Position numbers and translations under genes: made by a program
NCBI GenBank assembly: GCA_963530895.1
Contig: CAUSFO010000031.1
Span: 1 to 19,005, forward strand
From: JABCPE02 sp963530895
GTDB taxonomy: Bacteria; Bacteroidota; Bacteroidia; Flavobacteriales; Weeksellaceae
Length of the DNA stretch: 19,005 bases
Reading direction: 5' to 3'
The notes under the pieces: model-generated
Seen by the model: the letters and a program-made list of their open reading frames with translations, nothing else
Databases searched by the model: none
Told to the model about the DNA's origin: nothing
Part shown: positions 1 to 6,839 of the stretch, piece by piece
Layout of the letters: each line of letters opens with the position of its first letter
Numbering within the stretch: the stretch's first letter is position 1

Positions 1-2
1 GC

Positions 3-200
3 TTTGTATATGAGGGTACATTCAGGCAAGCAGTGGTTTACAAAGGGCGTTCGCGCGACACCGCTTGGTTTGCTATGATAGACAAGGAATGGGAAGCTAA
101 CAAACGCGCTCTTGAGCAATGGCTCTCCCCTGAGAATTTCGACTCGCAGGGTAAGCAACAGAAGTCTTTGAAGATGTTGAGAGAGTTAGTAAATAGATGA
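3..200 (+). CDS. GNAT family N-acetyltransferase, C-terminal fragment (cut by window edge)
   Basis: Only the last 65 residues are in the window; the gene runs in from the left edge in frame and stops at TGA 198-200. The visible part reads FVYEGTFRQAVVYKGRSRDT and continues through AWFAMIDKEW to a charged tail. The YEGTFRQ...YKGRSRDT...F.MID.EW pattern is typical of the last strand of RimJ/RimL-type GNAT acetyltransferases, which transfer an acetyl group from acetyl-CoA to an amine, often a protein N terminus or a small molecule. The acetyl-CoA-binding part lies outside the window, so substrate cannot be judged. Codon use includes several CGC, TCG and GAC codons and looks slightly richer in GC than the neighbouring intergenic DNA. 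Confidence 0.8.
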   Translation, partial: FVYEGTFRQAVVYKGRSRDTAWFAMIDKEWEANKRALEQWLSPENFDSQGKQQKSLKMLRELVNR

Positions 201-457
201 AGTTAAAAAGTAAGAAGAATATACAAACCTTAGGCAAGCACTTGGAAGTTTACCTTTCTTTAGATGCTTTATTCACAGAAGAATAACGTTGGCTTACGGC
301 GCATTTTGTTCCGCTTATTAGTATTGATTTGGTAGAATTAAACAAAGAATGGATAGGTCAAACCTTATAAGATTATGGGGTGATTACTATTTTATCAATC
401 TGTAGACTAAATAGGGTAGTATTGTTGATTCAGATTGTTAATGAGTTGTTTTTATAG
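197..457 (+). pseudogene. Possible degenerate ORF with two in-frame TAA codons
   Basis: A frame starts at ATG 197 (ATGA overlap with the GNAT stop) and runs 86 codons to TAG 455-457, but is interrupted by TAA at 284-286 and 368-370. The three open segments are 29, 27 and 28 codons; the middle one reads RWLTAHFVPLISIDLVELNK and looks protein-like. I do not recognise the product. Both stops could be single changes from CAA, AAA or GAA. It may be the remains of a gene translationally coupled to the GNAT gene, or chance. The rest of 201-499 shows no RNA gene, clear hairpin or mobile-element end that I can see. Confidence 0.22.
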
Positions 458-499
458 TTTCAAAAAAGTATTAAATCTGTGCGATTTTAAATATCGTTA

Positions 500-1729
500 C
501 TAATTGTATTTCACTACTTTCGCAGGAGAAATTCTACTGATGAGGTAGCTGGGTACGATTAGCGATATGGCAGAAACTACCAATATTCCCAGCGAAAGAG
601 CAAGGATGTAGCCTAAATTCAAATCCACTGGCACGGTGCTGATATAGTATTCTTTTGGATTAAGTTTAATGATACCAAAATATTTCTGTATCAATAGCAA
701 ACCTATGCCGATCAGATTTCCTACAATCAGCCCAGGGATGATGATGAGCAGGGTGTAGTTGATGAATATCGCACGAATTTGGTTGTTGTCCGCGCCTAAG
801 GTTTTCAGCACACCGATGGAGTTGGTTCTTTCAATAATCAAAATCAGCAGCACCATGATGATGTTGATAACCACTACTACCAGCATAATGCCCAAAATTA
901 CAGAGATATTCGTGTCAAAAATTTCTAACCATTGGAGGATTTGAGGGTATTTGTCAGTAGTTTTTTCTGTATAGTTTTTGTAGCCGATGATTTTTTCTAC
1001 TTGTGGGAAAACAGCATCTGTTTTATCAAAATCTTTTAGGAAAATATCCACACCGCCGATGTCGGTTTTTCCCATATTCTGGATTTTTCGGACATGGTTG
1101 ATATCACCAATGACGAACAGTTCATCGATGAGTTTGATATCAGTATTGTAGATGCCTTTTACTACGAATTTTCTATAAATCGGTTTTTGGTCTTCTTTGG
1201 AGAAAACAGCTGTGATACTGTCATTTACTTTCAGGTGCAGTCCTTTGGCGATTTGCTCAGAAAGCATAATGTCATTATTGTATCCTTTTTCTGTATAATC
1301 AGGGATTTCGCCTGAAGTGATGAATTTTTGGAAACGATTTTTGTCAAAATCCTTGCCCACGCCTTTTAGGATAATTCCAGCAAAATTCTCTTTGGTTCTG
1401 AGAATTCCGCTGAGAGAGGCGTAGGATTGTGCCGTTTCTACTTCGGGTATTTTTTTTAGTTCCTTTAAGTCAAAATTTTCTTGGTCTAAAACTGAAGAAT
1501 TATAGGAAGTGTTTGATTTCGTGGATTTTATGGAAATATGTCCGCTGAAATCACCCATCTTGTTTTTGATGGCTTTTTTAGAGCCGAGTCCTGTGGATAT
1601 GGTAATCAGTGAAACTACTATCCCTAGGGCAACGGACAGTCTTCCGATGAAAATAATTATGCGTGAAAGATTATTTTTATTATCTTTGGAGAACGCAATT
1701 TTTTTAGAAAAATAAATAGGAAACTTCAA
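500..1729 (-). CDS. ABC transporter permease, FtsX/LolC-E (MacB-like) family
   Basis: A 409-residue inner-membrane permease of the type that works with a separate LolD/MacB-like ATPase to move lipoproteins or other substrates out of the inner membrane. The layout is the family's: one N-terminal membrane segment (about 24-46) after the basic start, a large periplasmic domain (about 48-265), then three C-terminal segments (about 272-300, 320-345, 370-395) separated by the cytoplasmic loop IIERTNSIGVLKTLGADNNQIR that contacts the ATPase. It ends SPAKVVKYN. No ATG precedes residue 50, so I chose TTG at 1727-1729, giving MKFPIYFSKKIAFSKDNKNN; an in-frame TTG at 1750 is possible but would overlap the divergent namZ start. 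No ATPase gene is in the window, so the substrate is unknown. Confidence 0.85.
   Translation of the reverse strand: MKFPIYFSKKIAFSKDNKNNLSRIIIFIGRLSVALGIVVSLITISTGLGSKKAIKNKMGDFSGHISIKSTKSNTSYNSSVLDQENFDLKELKKIPEVETAQSYASLSGILRTKENFAGIILKGVGKDFDKNRFQKFITSGEIPDYTEKGYNNDIMLSEQIAKGLHLKVNDSITAVFSKEDQKPIYRKFVVKGIYNTDIKLIDELFVIGDINHVRKIQNMGKTDIGGVDIFLKDFDKTDAVFPQVEKIIGYKNYTEKTTDKYPQILQWLEIFDTNISVILGIMLVVVVINIIMVLLILIIERTNSIGVLKTLGADNNQIRAIFINYTLLIIIPGLIVGNLIGIGLLLIQKYFGIIKLNPKEYYISTVPVDLNLGYILALSLGILVVSAISLIVPSYLISRISPAKVVKYN
1681..1688 (+). promoter_or_regulatory. Putative -7 element of the namZ promoter
   Basis: TATCTTTG matches TAnnTTTG exactly and lies 45 nt upstream of the namZ ATG, inside the divergent permease coding region. 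No TTG is present at the -33 spacing, so this is a core-only match that could be chance. Confidence 0.3.
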
Positions 1730-1733
1730 AATA

Positions 1734-2960
1734 ATGAATTTAAGAGCCAAAAGTAAAAATTTTGTATTGATTATACTAATGCTTTTTGTAAATAATCAAT
1801 TTTTTAATGCACAAAAATCTAAAAACTCAGAAGATGAAGAGTTTGTAACAGGCGCAGACCAGCCAGAAAAATACCTGTCGCTGCTAAAAGGGAAATCCGT
1901 GGGAGTGGTGACCAATCAGACAGGGCTGGTGACCATCAATAAGAAAAAACAAAGCATCGTAGACTTTTTGAAAGAAAATGGAGTAGCCGTGAAAAGGGTT
2001 TTTGCTCCTGAACACGGTTTTCGTGGAGTGGCAGATGCTGGAGAAGTTGTGAAAAATGGAGTAGATACCAAGACAGGTATTTCAATAGTTTCCCTTTATG
2101 CAAATACTAAAAAACCTACGCCAGCCCATATGAAGGATTTGGATGTTATTTTGTTTGATATTCAGGATGTGGGAGTTAGGTTTTATACCTATATATCTAC
2201 GCTTGCTTATGTAATGGAGGCGGGAGCGGAAAACGGCGTGGAAATCATCGTTTTGGATAGACCCAATCCGCATGACGGCTATACAGACGGGCCAGTGCTG
2301 AGAAAAGAATGGACTTCTTTTGTGGGGCTTCATCCAGTGCCTGTGGTCTACGGACTTACCATAGGAGAGTATGGAAAAATGGTAAACGGCGAAAAATGGC
2401 TTAAAAATAAAGTTCAGGCGAAATATACACTCATAAAAATGAAAGGCTACCACAAGAAAAACCGCTATCCACTTCTGGAAAAGCCGTCGCCTAACTTGCC
2501 AAATGACAAAGCTATAAATCTTTACCCAAGTTTGTGCTTCTTCGAAGGAGCGGAAGTTTCCGTAGGGCGTGGGACGGATATTCCTTTCCAAATCTATGGT
2601 TCGCCTTGGATTAAGAATATGAAATATGAATTCACACCGAAGCCAAGTTTTGGTTCTAAAAATCCGTTTCTAAACGGTCAGCTGTGCTATGGCGAGGATC
2701 TGAGAAATTATGACAAAGACCTGCGCGAGCTTAGTTTGGAATGGGTGATAAAGGCTTATAAAAACTATAAAAATCCACAAAAATCATTTTTCCTAAAAGA
2801 TGCAAAGGGCAAATATTGGTTTGATACCTTGGCAGGAACGGATGAACTCAGAAAGCAGATAATAGCAGGAAAATCCGAAGCAGAAATCCGACAAACATGG
2901 CAAAAAGGACTTTCTGATTTTGAAAAGATAAGAACTAAATATGTAGTGTATCAAGATTAG
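1734..2960 (+). CDS. namZ: Exported exo-beta-N-acetylmuramidase, NamZ/DUF1343 family
   Basis: A 408-residue secreted protein of the DUF1343 family, whose founding member NamZ (CAZy GH171) removes N-acetylmuramic acid from the non-reducing end of peptidoglycan fragments during cell-wall recycling. Residues 1-26 form a signal peptide (basic start, then FVLIILMLF, ending FFNAQ). The conserved region begins with LLKGKSVGVVTNQTG (about 50-64). The hallmark FAPEHGFRG follows at 90-98; Glu93 and His94 there are the expected active-site residues. Further family motifs are FDIQDVGVRFYTYISTL, LDRPNP, and EGAEVSVGRGTDIPFQIYGSPW. The length is normal. It starts only 4 nt from the divergent permease TTG and ends 6 nt before comF, so it is probably co-transcribed with comF. 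The exact substrate is inferred from the family. Confidence 0.88.
   Translation: MNLRAKSKNFVLIILMLFVNNQFFNAQKSKNSEDEEFVTGADQPEKYLSLLKGKSVGVVTNQTGLVTINKKKQSIVDFLKENGVAVKRVFAPEHGFRGVADAGEVVKNGVDTKTGISIVSLYANTKKPTPAHMKDLDVILFDIQDVGVRFYTYISTLAYVMEAGAENGVEIIVLDRPNPHDGYTDGPVLRKEWTSFVGLHPVPVVYGLTIGEYGKMVNGEKWLKNKVQAKYTLIKMKGYHKKNRYPLLEKPSPNLPNDKAINLYPSLCFFEGAEVSVGRGTDIPFQIYGSPWIKNMKYEFTPKPSFGSKNPFLNGQLCYGEDLRNYDKDLRELSLEWVIKAYKNYKNPQKSFFLKDAKGKYWFDTLAGTDELRKQIIAGKSEAEIRQTWQKGLSDFEKIRTKYVVYQD
1748..1755 (-). promoter_or_regulatory. Putative -7 element of the permease promoter
   Basis: TACTTTTG on the minus strand matches the Bacteroidetes -7 core TAnnTTTG. It ends 18 nt before the TTG at 1729, the same spacing as for the lipoprotein gene starting at 7949 and the rsmB-like gene at 14471. 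It lies inside the namZ signal-peptide codons. No TTG is seen at the -33 distance, so support is partial. Confidence 0.35.
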
Positions 2961-2966
2961 GAGCGG

Positions 2967-3617
2967 ATGTTTTTGGATGTATTGTTCCCAAATCGTTGTT
3001 TGGAGTGTGATAATATCATTTCCAAAGATGAAATTGTCTGCGTGAAATGTTTGGATAAAATACATTTCACGCATTGGGATTTTGGAGAAAATCTTCTGAA
3101 AAGAAAGGCAGAAAGCCTGTTTCCTTTGGAAGCGGCTTATGCTCTTATGTATTTTGATAAAAAGGGACTTTCTCGGGAACTCATCCACCAGCTGAAATAC
3201 CGAAATCAGGAAAAAATTGGCGGAATTTTAGCGAAATGGGTAGTGGAAAATCTTAGTTTTAAAGGAGAAAAACCAGATTTGCTGGTCAGTGTTCCGCTTC
3301 ACCCAAAGAAACTTAAAGAGCGGGGATACAATCAGTTACATCTTTTTACGGAGGTTTTGTCCTCTGAATGTGGGATTCCGTTTGACCATGATTTACTTAA
3401 AAGAAATAGCCACAGCAAAGCCCAAGCTCAAAAAGACAAATCCCACAGGGAAGAAACTAAATATGATTTTTCTCTTACGAAAGAAATTGAAAATCAACAT
3501 GTTCTGTTGATAGATGATGTGTTTACTACAGGGAACACGATGAGCGCCATCGCTTGGGAATTTCTTAAAAATAAGAAAAACAAGGTGAGTATATTAGTGA
3601 TGGCGGTGGAGATTTAG
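2967..3617 (+). CDS. comF: ComF family protein (phosphoribosyltransferase domain)
   Basis: A 216-residue ComF-type protein. An N-terminal four-cysteine zinc knuckle (Cys11, Cys14, Cys25, Cys28) is followed by a type I phosphoribosyltransferase fold with RGYNQ at 119-123 and the PRPP-binding loop LLIDDVFTTGNT at 180-191. ComF proteins support DNA uptake during natural transformation in some bacteria and are also widespread in non-competent ones, where the role is unclear; the catalytic activity is not established for most members. The gene starts 6 nt after namZ, and its last 24 nt overlap the 3' end of mutY on the other strand. No terminator is visible between the two convergent genes. Confidence 0.85.
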   Translation: MFLDVLFPNRCLECDNIISKDEIVCVKCLDKIHFTHWDFGENLLKRKAESLFPLEAAYALMYFDKKGLSRELIHQLKYRNQEKIGGILAKWVVENLSFKGEKPDLLVSVPLHPKKLKERGYNQLHLFTEVLSSECGIPFDHDLLKRNSHSKAQAQKDKSHREETKYDFSLTKEIENQHVLLIDDVFTTGNTMSAIAWEFLKNKKNKVSILVMAVEI

Positions 3618-4640
3618 CGATTTGATGAATTTTTCCAAAGGCTTTGGGAAGGATTTTTGGTCAAAATCTTTTAAATCTAATATTTCTAAATTGTTTTCCT
3701 TTTTGAAAGTTTGGAATAAAATGATGTCACTCAGTGTAATGCTGTAAATCTTGATATTAAGGTTTTTGTGGGTTAGTTTGTGGGAAATTTCCTCTTCTTT
3801 TACGATGAGTTTTTCTAAAAATACATTGATTTTATCAGGGAAATCGTAGAGTTTTTTCCAAATAGAGCTGTCATCTCGCTGTTTGATAAGAAAAGAATTT
3901 TCATATCGGACGAAATAATAGATGAGGTTCATGTCTTCGGGTTTGATTTTCTTTGTTTTTACAGGAAAATCGGCAGTTTTTCCGAGCTGAAAAGACAAGC
4001 AATCTGCATGAACTGGGCAGATATCACAGGAAGGATTTTTAGGTTTGCAGATATTTGCCCCCAGATCCATTATCGCTTGATTAAAATCGCCAAAATCTCT
4101 GTCTGGCATTATCAAAAGGGCTAATTCCGAGAAATAATCATGAGCTTTTGTCTTTGAAATATCAAAATCATCAGCGAAAATTCTGGATAAAACGCGGTAA
4201 AAATTACCATCTACGGCGGGTCTTTTTTCGTTGAAACAAATGCTGGAAATAGCAGCAGCAGTGTATTTTCCGATGCCTTTTAGTTTTAAAATTTCGTGGT
4301 AATTGTTTGGGAAAACACCTTGATAATCCTGCATGATTTGCTGTGCGGCTTTGTGCAGATTAATCGCTCTGGAATAATAGCCCAGCCCTTTCCAGTAGAG
4401 GAGGACTTCGTCTATATCGGCTTTGGCGAGAGATTCTATATCTTTAAATCTGTTGGTGAAATTTATATAATATTCCAATCCCTGCTCCACACGGGTCTGC
4501 TGGAGAATAATCTCTGAAATCCACACATTATATGGATTTTGGGTGGTTCTCCAAGGTAATATTCTTGCATTTTGGCTGTACCAGAGCAGTAATTTTTGAC
4601 CAATGTAAAGAAAATCAGAATTTTGTTGAATTGTTTTCAA
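3594..4640 (-). CDS. mutY: A/G-specific adenine DNA glycosylase MutY
   Basis: A 348-residue base-excision repair enzyme that removes adenine mispaired with 8-oxoguanine. It has the catalytic Glu43 in WISEIILQQTRVEQ, the helix-hairpin-helix LKGIGKYTAAAI (119-131), the catalytic Asp144 in PAVDGNFYRVLSR, and a 4Fe-4S cluster with canonical CX6CX2CX5C spacing (Cys198, 205, 208, 214). The C-terminal NUDIX-like domain (about 230-348) carries LTH at 289-291 where the 8-oxoG-sensing FSH loop is expected. The start must be TTG at 4640: an in-frame TAA lies at 4647-4649 and no ATG occurs before the catalytic core. It is divergent from the HU gene with an interleaved promoter, and its 3' end overlaps comF. 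Confidence 0.95.
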   Translation of the reverse strand: MKTIQQNSDFLYIGQKLLLWYSQNARILPWRTTQNPYNVWISEIILQQTRVEQGLEYYINFTNRFKDIESLAKADIDEVLLYWKGLGYYSRAINLHKAAQQIMQDYQGVFPNNYHEILKLKGIGKYTAAAISSICFNEKRPAVDGNFYRVLSRIFADDFDISKTKAHDYFSELALLIMPDRDFGDFNQAIMDLGANICKPKNPSCDICPVHADCLSFQLGKTADFPVKTKKIKPEDMNLIYYFVRYENSFLIKQRDDSSIWKKLYDFPDKINVFLEKLIVKEEEISHKLTHKNLNIKIYSITLSDIILFQTFKKENNLEILDLKDFDQKSFPKPLEKFIKSLNLHRHH

Positions 4641-4657
4641 AATTTTTTATATATTTG
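4626..4657 (+). promoter_or_regulatory. Putative HU promoter (TTG-N21-TATATTTG)
   Basis: TTG at 4626-4628 and TATATTTG at 4650-4657 match the Bacteroidetes -33/-7 consensus with a 21-nt spacer; a second TTG at 4631-4633 gives 16 nt. The -7 core ends 28 nt before the HU ATG, leaving a short A-rich leader. The -33 element lies in the first codons of mutY. Confidence 0.6.
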
Positions 4658-4662
4658 CACAC

Positions 4663-4693
4663 CAAAAATAAAAACAAAAAAGGAAATGACAAA
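4663..4693 (-). promoter_or_regulatory. Putative mutY promoter (TTTG-N19-TATTTTTG)
   Basis: On the minus strand TTTG (4693-4690) is followed after exactly 19 nt by TATTTTTG (4670-4663), a full match to the Bacteroidetes promoter consensus. The -7 element ends 22 nt before the mutY TTG. The -33 element lies within the first codons of the HU gene, so the two divergent transcription units interleave here. Confidence 0.55.
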
Positions 4694-4976
4694 GGCAGAA
4701 TTAGTAAATGCAATTGCAAATAAGTTAGGAACTGAGAAAAATGAAACTCAGAGAATCATAGAGGCGTTTATGCAGGAGATAAGAACGACTATGTATAATG
4801 GTGATAATGTGTATCTTAGAGGTTTTGGATCTTTCATTATCAAAACAAGAGCAGCAAAAACAGGTAGAAATATCTCTAAAAATACTGCAATCCAGATTCC
4901 TGCACATAATATACCAGCATTTAAGCCTTCTAAAACTTTCGTAGAAAAGGTAAAATCAAAAGTAAAAGTAAAATAA
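4686..4976 (+). CDS. hup: HU family DNA-binding protein
   Basis: A 96-residue histone-like nucleoid protein that binds and bends DNA as a dimer. It starts MTKAELVNAIANKLG and has the GFGSF turn (46-50) leading into the beta-arm, where the usual RNPxTG is replaced by RNISKNT, followed by IPAHNIPAFKPSKTF and a lysine-rich tail. The Pro that intercalates into DNA in the classical arm motif is therefore not at its usual place; as far as I recall flavobacterial HU proteins often look like this. The frame is open further upstream to 4596, but the promoter core lies inside that extension, so ATG 4686 is the sensible start. It is followed 42 nt later by a small basic protein gene. Confidence 0.92.
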   Translation: MTKAELVNAIANKLGTEKNETQRIIEAFMQEIRTTMYNGDNVYLRGFGSFIIKTRAAKTGRNISKNTAIQIPAHNIPAFKPSKTFVEKVKSKVKVK

Positions 4977-5018
4977 ATATAATTCACTGAGTAATAACAG
5001 AATAAAAACATTAAAGCT

Positions 5019-5111
5019 ATGCCAAGCGGAAAGAAAAGAAAGAGACATAAGGTGGCTACCCACAAGAGAAAAAAGAGAAGAAGACTAAACAGACATAAGA
5101 AGAAAAAATAG
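5019..5111 (+). CDS. Tiny Arg/Lys-rich protein, AURKAIP1/COX24-like
   Basis: A 30-residue ORF beginning MPSGKKRKRHKVATHKRKKR and ending in a run of lysines at TAG 5109-5111. More than half of the residues are Lys, Arg or His and there is no acidic residue. The KKRKRHK...HKRKKRRR pattern resembles the short bacterial proteins annotated as AURKAIP1/COX24 domain proteins; the mitochondrial relatives are small-subunit ribosomal proteins (mS38). A role in binding rRNA or the ribosome is therefore a reasonable inference, not shown here. It lies 42 nt after HU and 112 nt before the RNase E/G gene. Short length makes it easy for automatic annotation to miss. Confidence 0.7.
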   Translation: MPSGKKRKRHKVATHKRKKRRRLNRHKKKK

Positions 5112-5132
5112 TCTTCAGTAGGAAAACATAAG

Positions 5133-5190
5133 AATATAGTTGGTGTTTTTATTTTTGAAAATGGAGCCGACTATATTTTTGTTTATTTTA
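5133..5190 (+). terminator. Possible rho-independent terminator before the RNase E/G gene
   Basis: AATATAGTTGG (5133-5143) pairs with CCGACTATATT (5167-5177) with one G-U pair, an 11-bp stem around a 23-nt loop, followed by a T-rich tract through 5190. It would end the HU/basic-protein transcript or act as an attenuator ahead of rng. The loop is large, so confidence is moderate. Confidence 0.4.
5174..5181 (+). promoter_or_regulatory. Putative -7 element for the RNase E/G gene
   Basis: TATTTTTG matches TAnnTTTG and ends 42 nt before the ATG at 5224; TTTG at 5154-5157 lies 16 nt upstream, slightly close for a -33 element. A second TATTTTTG occurs at 5150-5157. The element overlaps the 3' arm and T tract of the hairpin at 5133-5190, so these two readings compete. 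Confidence 0.3.
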
Positions 5191-5223
5191 GTAAAAGAAA
5201 AGTATTATTAGAAAGCCAAAAAA

Positions 5224-6786
5224 ATGAAGAAAGAGTTAATTATATCATATGAAGAAGAGGCTTCTAAAATTGCTCTAATAGAAGATGGAAGACTCTTCGA
5301 ACTCCATACGGAGGAACAAGATAGTGAGTATGTAGTAGGGGATTTGTTCGTTGGTAAAGTAAAAAAACTAGCACCGAACCTGAATGCGGCTTTTGTCAAT
5401 ATAGGCTCTGATAAGGATGCCTTTTTGCATTATCAGGATTTGGGACCAGAGTTTAGAACTTACCAAAACCTATTAAAAGGGATTTTGAATAAAAAAATCC
5501 AGTCACCAAGCTTAAAATCCTTCCCAATAGAGGAAGAGATAGATAAGAACGGAATGATAGACAAGGTCTTATCTGTGGGTGATGAAGTCCTACTGCAAAT
5601 CACAAAAGAGCCTATTTCCACAAAAGGGGCAAGGGTATCTACACAAATCTCCTTGACAGGGAGGTATTTGGTTTTAATTCCTTTTGACCAAAAAATATCG
5701 GTATCGAAAAAAATAAAGGATAGCCAAGAAAAAACAAGGCTGAAAACTTTGATAGAAAGTATAAAGCCAGAAGGTTTTGGGGTGATTATCAGAACCGTAG
5801 CAGAAAATAAAAAGGTGGCTGAGCTTCATAATGACATGAACCAGCTGATAGAGAAATGGAATATTTGTTTCAGAAATATCCAAAAAAATAAAACACCTTG
5901 TAAAGTCCTTAGTGAGGAAGATAGGGCTTCTGCTATTTTGAGGGATAATTTTAACCAAGACTTTGTAAGTATCATTTGTGATGATGAACAAATGGTAAAT
6001 GACATGCGAAATTATCTAGAAGTAATCGCTCCTGAAAGTAAAAATATAGTTCAGTATTATGACTCTCATATTCCTCTTTTGGAATATTATAATGTAGAAA
6101 AACAGCTGAAACAGTCTTTTGGGAAACATGTGAATATTCCAGGTTCCAAAGGAGCTTATCTAGTAATAGAGCACACGGAGGCTCTCCATGTCATAGATGT
6201 GAATTCGGGTAATAATATATCATTAGGAAATCAAGCTAATAAGAGCCATGCTCTAAATGTAAATAAAATCGCAGCAACAGAGATAGCCAGACAGCTTAGA
6301 CTGCGAGATATGGGCGGGATAATAGTGGTGGATTTCATAGATATGAGCAATACCGACCATCGTAAAGAACTTTATGACCATCTGAAAGAGGAGATGAAGA
6401 GAGATAAAGCAAGGCATAAAATCCTCCCTCCGAGTAAATTTGGTCTGATACAAATAACAAGACAAAGGGTTCGCCCAGAAAAAATAATAGATACCAAAGA
6501 AGAAAACCCTAACGAAATAGGCGAAATAAGTGCTCCGATAGTGATAGTAGAGCAGATGGAAGAAGCCATAAAAAACCACTTGATACATGAGAAAAGCAGA
6601 TTGTATCTCCATGTTCATCCTTTTGTAGAGGCCTACCTTACCAAAGGAATTTTTACAAGCATCAGAATGAAATGGTTGTTTAGATACAATAAGTGGGTGA
6701 CCATTATACCAAGAGACTCTTATAAATATTTAGAGTACAGATTGTATAATGAAGAGAAAAAAGAACTGATGAATCATTCTTATTAA
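5224..6786 (+). CDS. rng: Ribonuclease E/G family endoribonuclease
   Basis: A 520-residue RNase G-like protein, a single-strand endonuclease acting in mRNA decay and rRNA/tRNA maturation. An S1-like RNA-binding region covers about 36-155 (GDLFVGKVKKLAPNLNAAFV and later TGRYLVLIPF). The DNase I-like catalytic domain contains HVIDVNSGN with Asp325 and GGIIVVDFIDM with Asp370, matching the two Mg-binding aspartates of E. coli RNase E. The CPxCxGxG zinc-link motif expected next is absent; residues 428-431 read NPNE instead. There is no long disordered scaffold tail, which fits RNase G rather than RNase E. It is the last gene of the HU block and ends at a strong terminator. Confidence 0.93.
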   Translation: MKKELIISYEEEASKIALIEDGRLFELHTEEQDSEYVVGDLFVGKVKKLAPNLNAAFVNIGSDKDAFLHYQDLGPEFRTYQNLLKGILNKKIQSPSLKSFPIEEEIDKNGMIDKVLSVGDEVLLQITKEPISTKGARVSTQISLTGRYLVLIPFDQKISVSKKIKDSQEKTRLKTLIESIKPEGFGVIIRTVAENKKVAELHNDMNQLIEKWNICFRNIQKNKTPCKVLSEEDRASAILRDNFNQDFVSIICDDEQMVNDMRNYLEVIAPESKNIVQYYDSHIPLLEYYNVEKQLKQSFGKHVNIPGSKGAYLVIEHTEALHVIDVNSGNNISLGNQANKSHALNVNKIAATEIARQLRLRDMGGIIVVDFIDMSNTDHRKELYDHLKEEMKRDKARHKILPPSKFGLIQITRQRVRPEKIIDTKEENPNEIGEISAPIVIVEQMEEAIKNHLIHEKSRLYLHVHPFVEAYLTKGIFTSIRMKWLFRYNKWVTIIPRDSYKYLEYRLYNEEKKELMNHSY

Positions 6787-6790
6787 AGAA

Positions 6791-6822
6791 AAAAAAGCAA
6801 TCCAAATTTGGATTGCTTTTTT
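6791..6822. terminator. Bidirectional rho-independent terminator
   Basis: A perfect 32-nt palindrome: six A, then GCAATCCAAA and TTTGGATTGC, then six T. Read from either strand it gives a stable stem with a T tail, serving both rng (+) and the lipoprotein gene (-) that ends at 6840. Confidence 0.9.
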
Positions 6823-6839
6823 ATAAACTATTATTAGAA

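Noticed and set aside
2082..2591. 169-codon open frame antisense to namZ
   Set aside because: It lies wholly inside a well-supported gene, has an implausible composition rich in His, Phe and Arg, and resembles no family.
4596..4685. 30-codon upstream extension of HU
   Set aside because: The HU promoter core lies inside it, and HU family members begin at MTKAELV, so ATG 4686 is the start.
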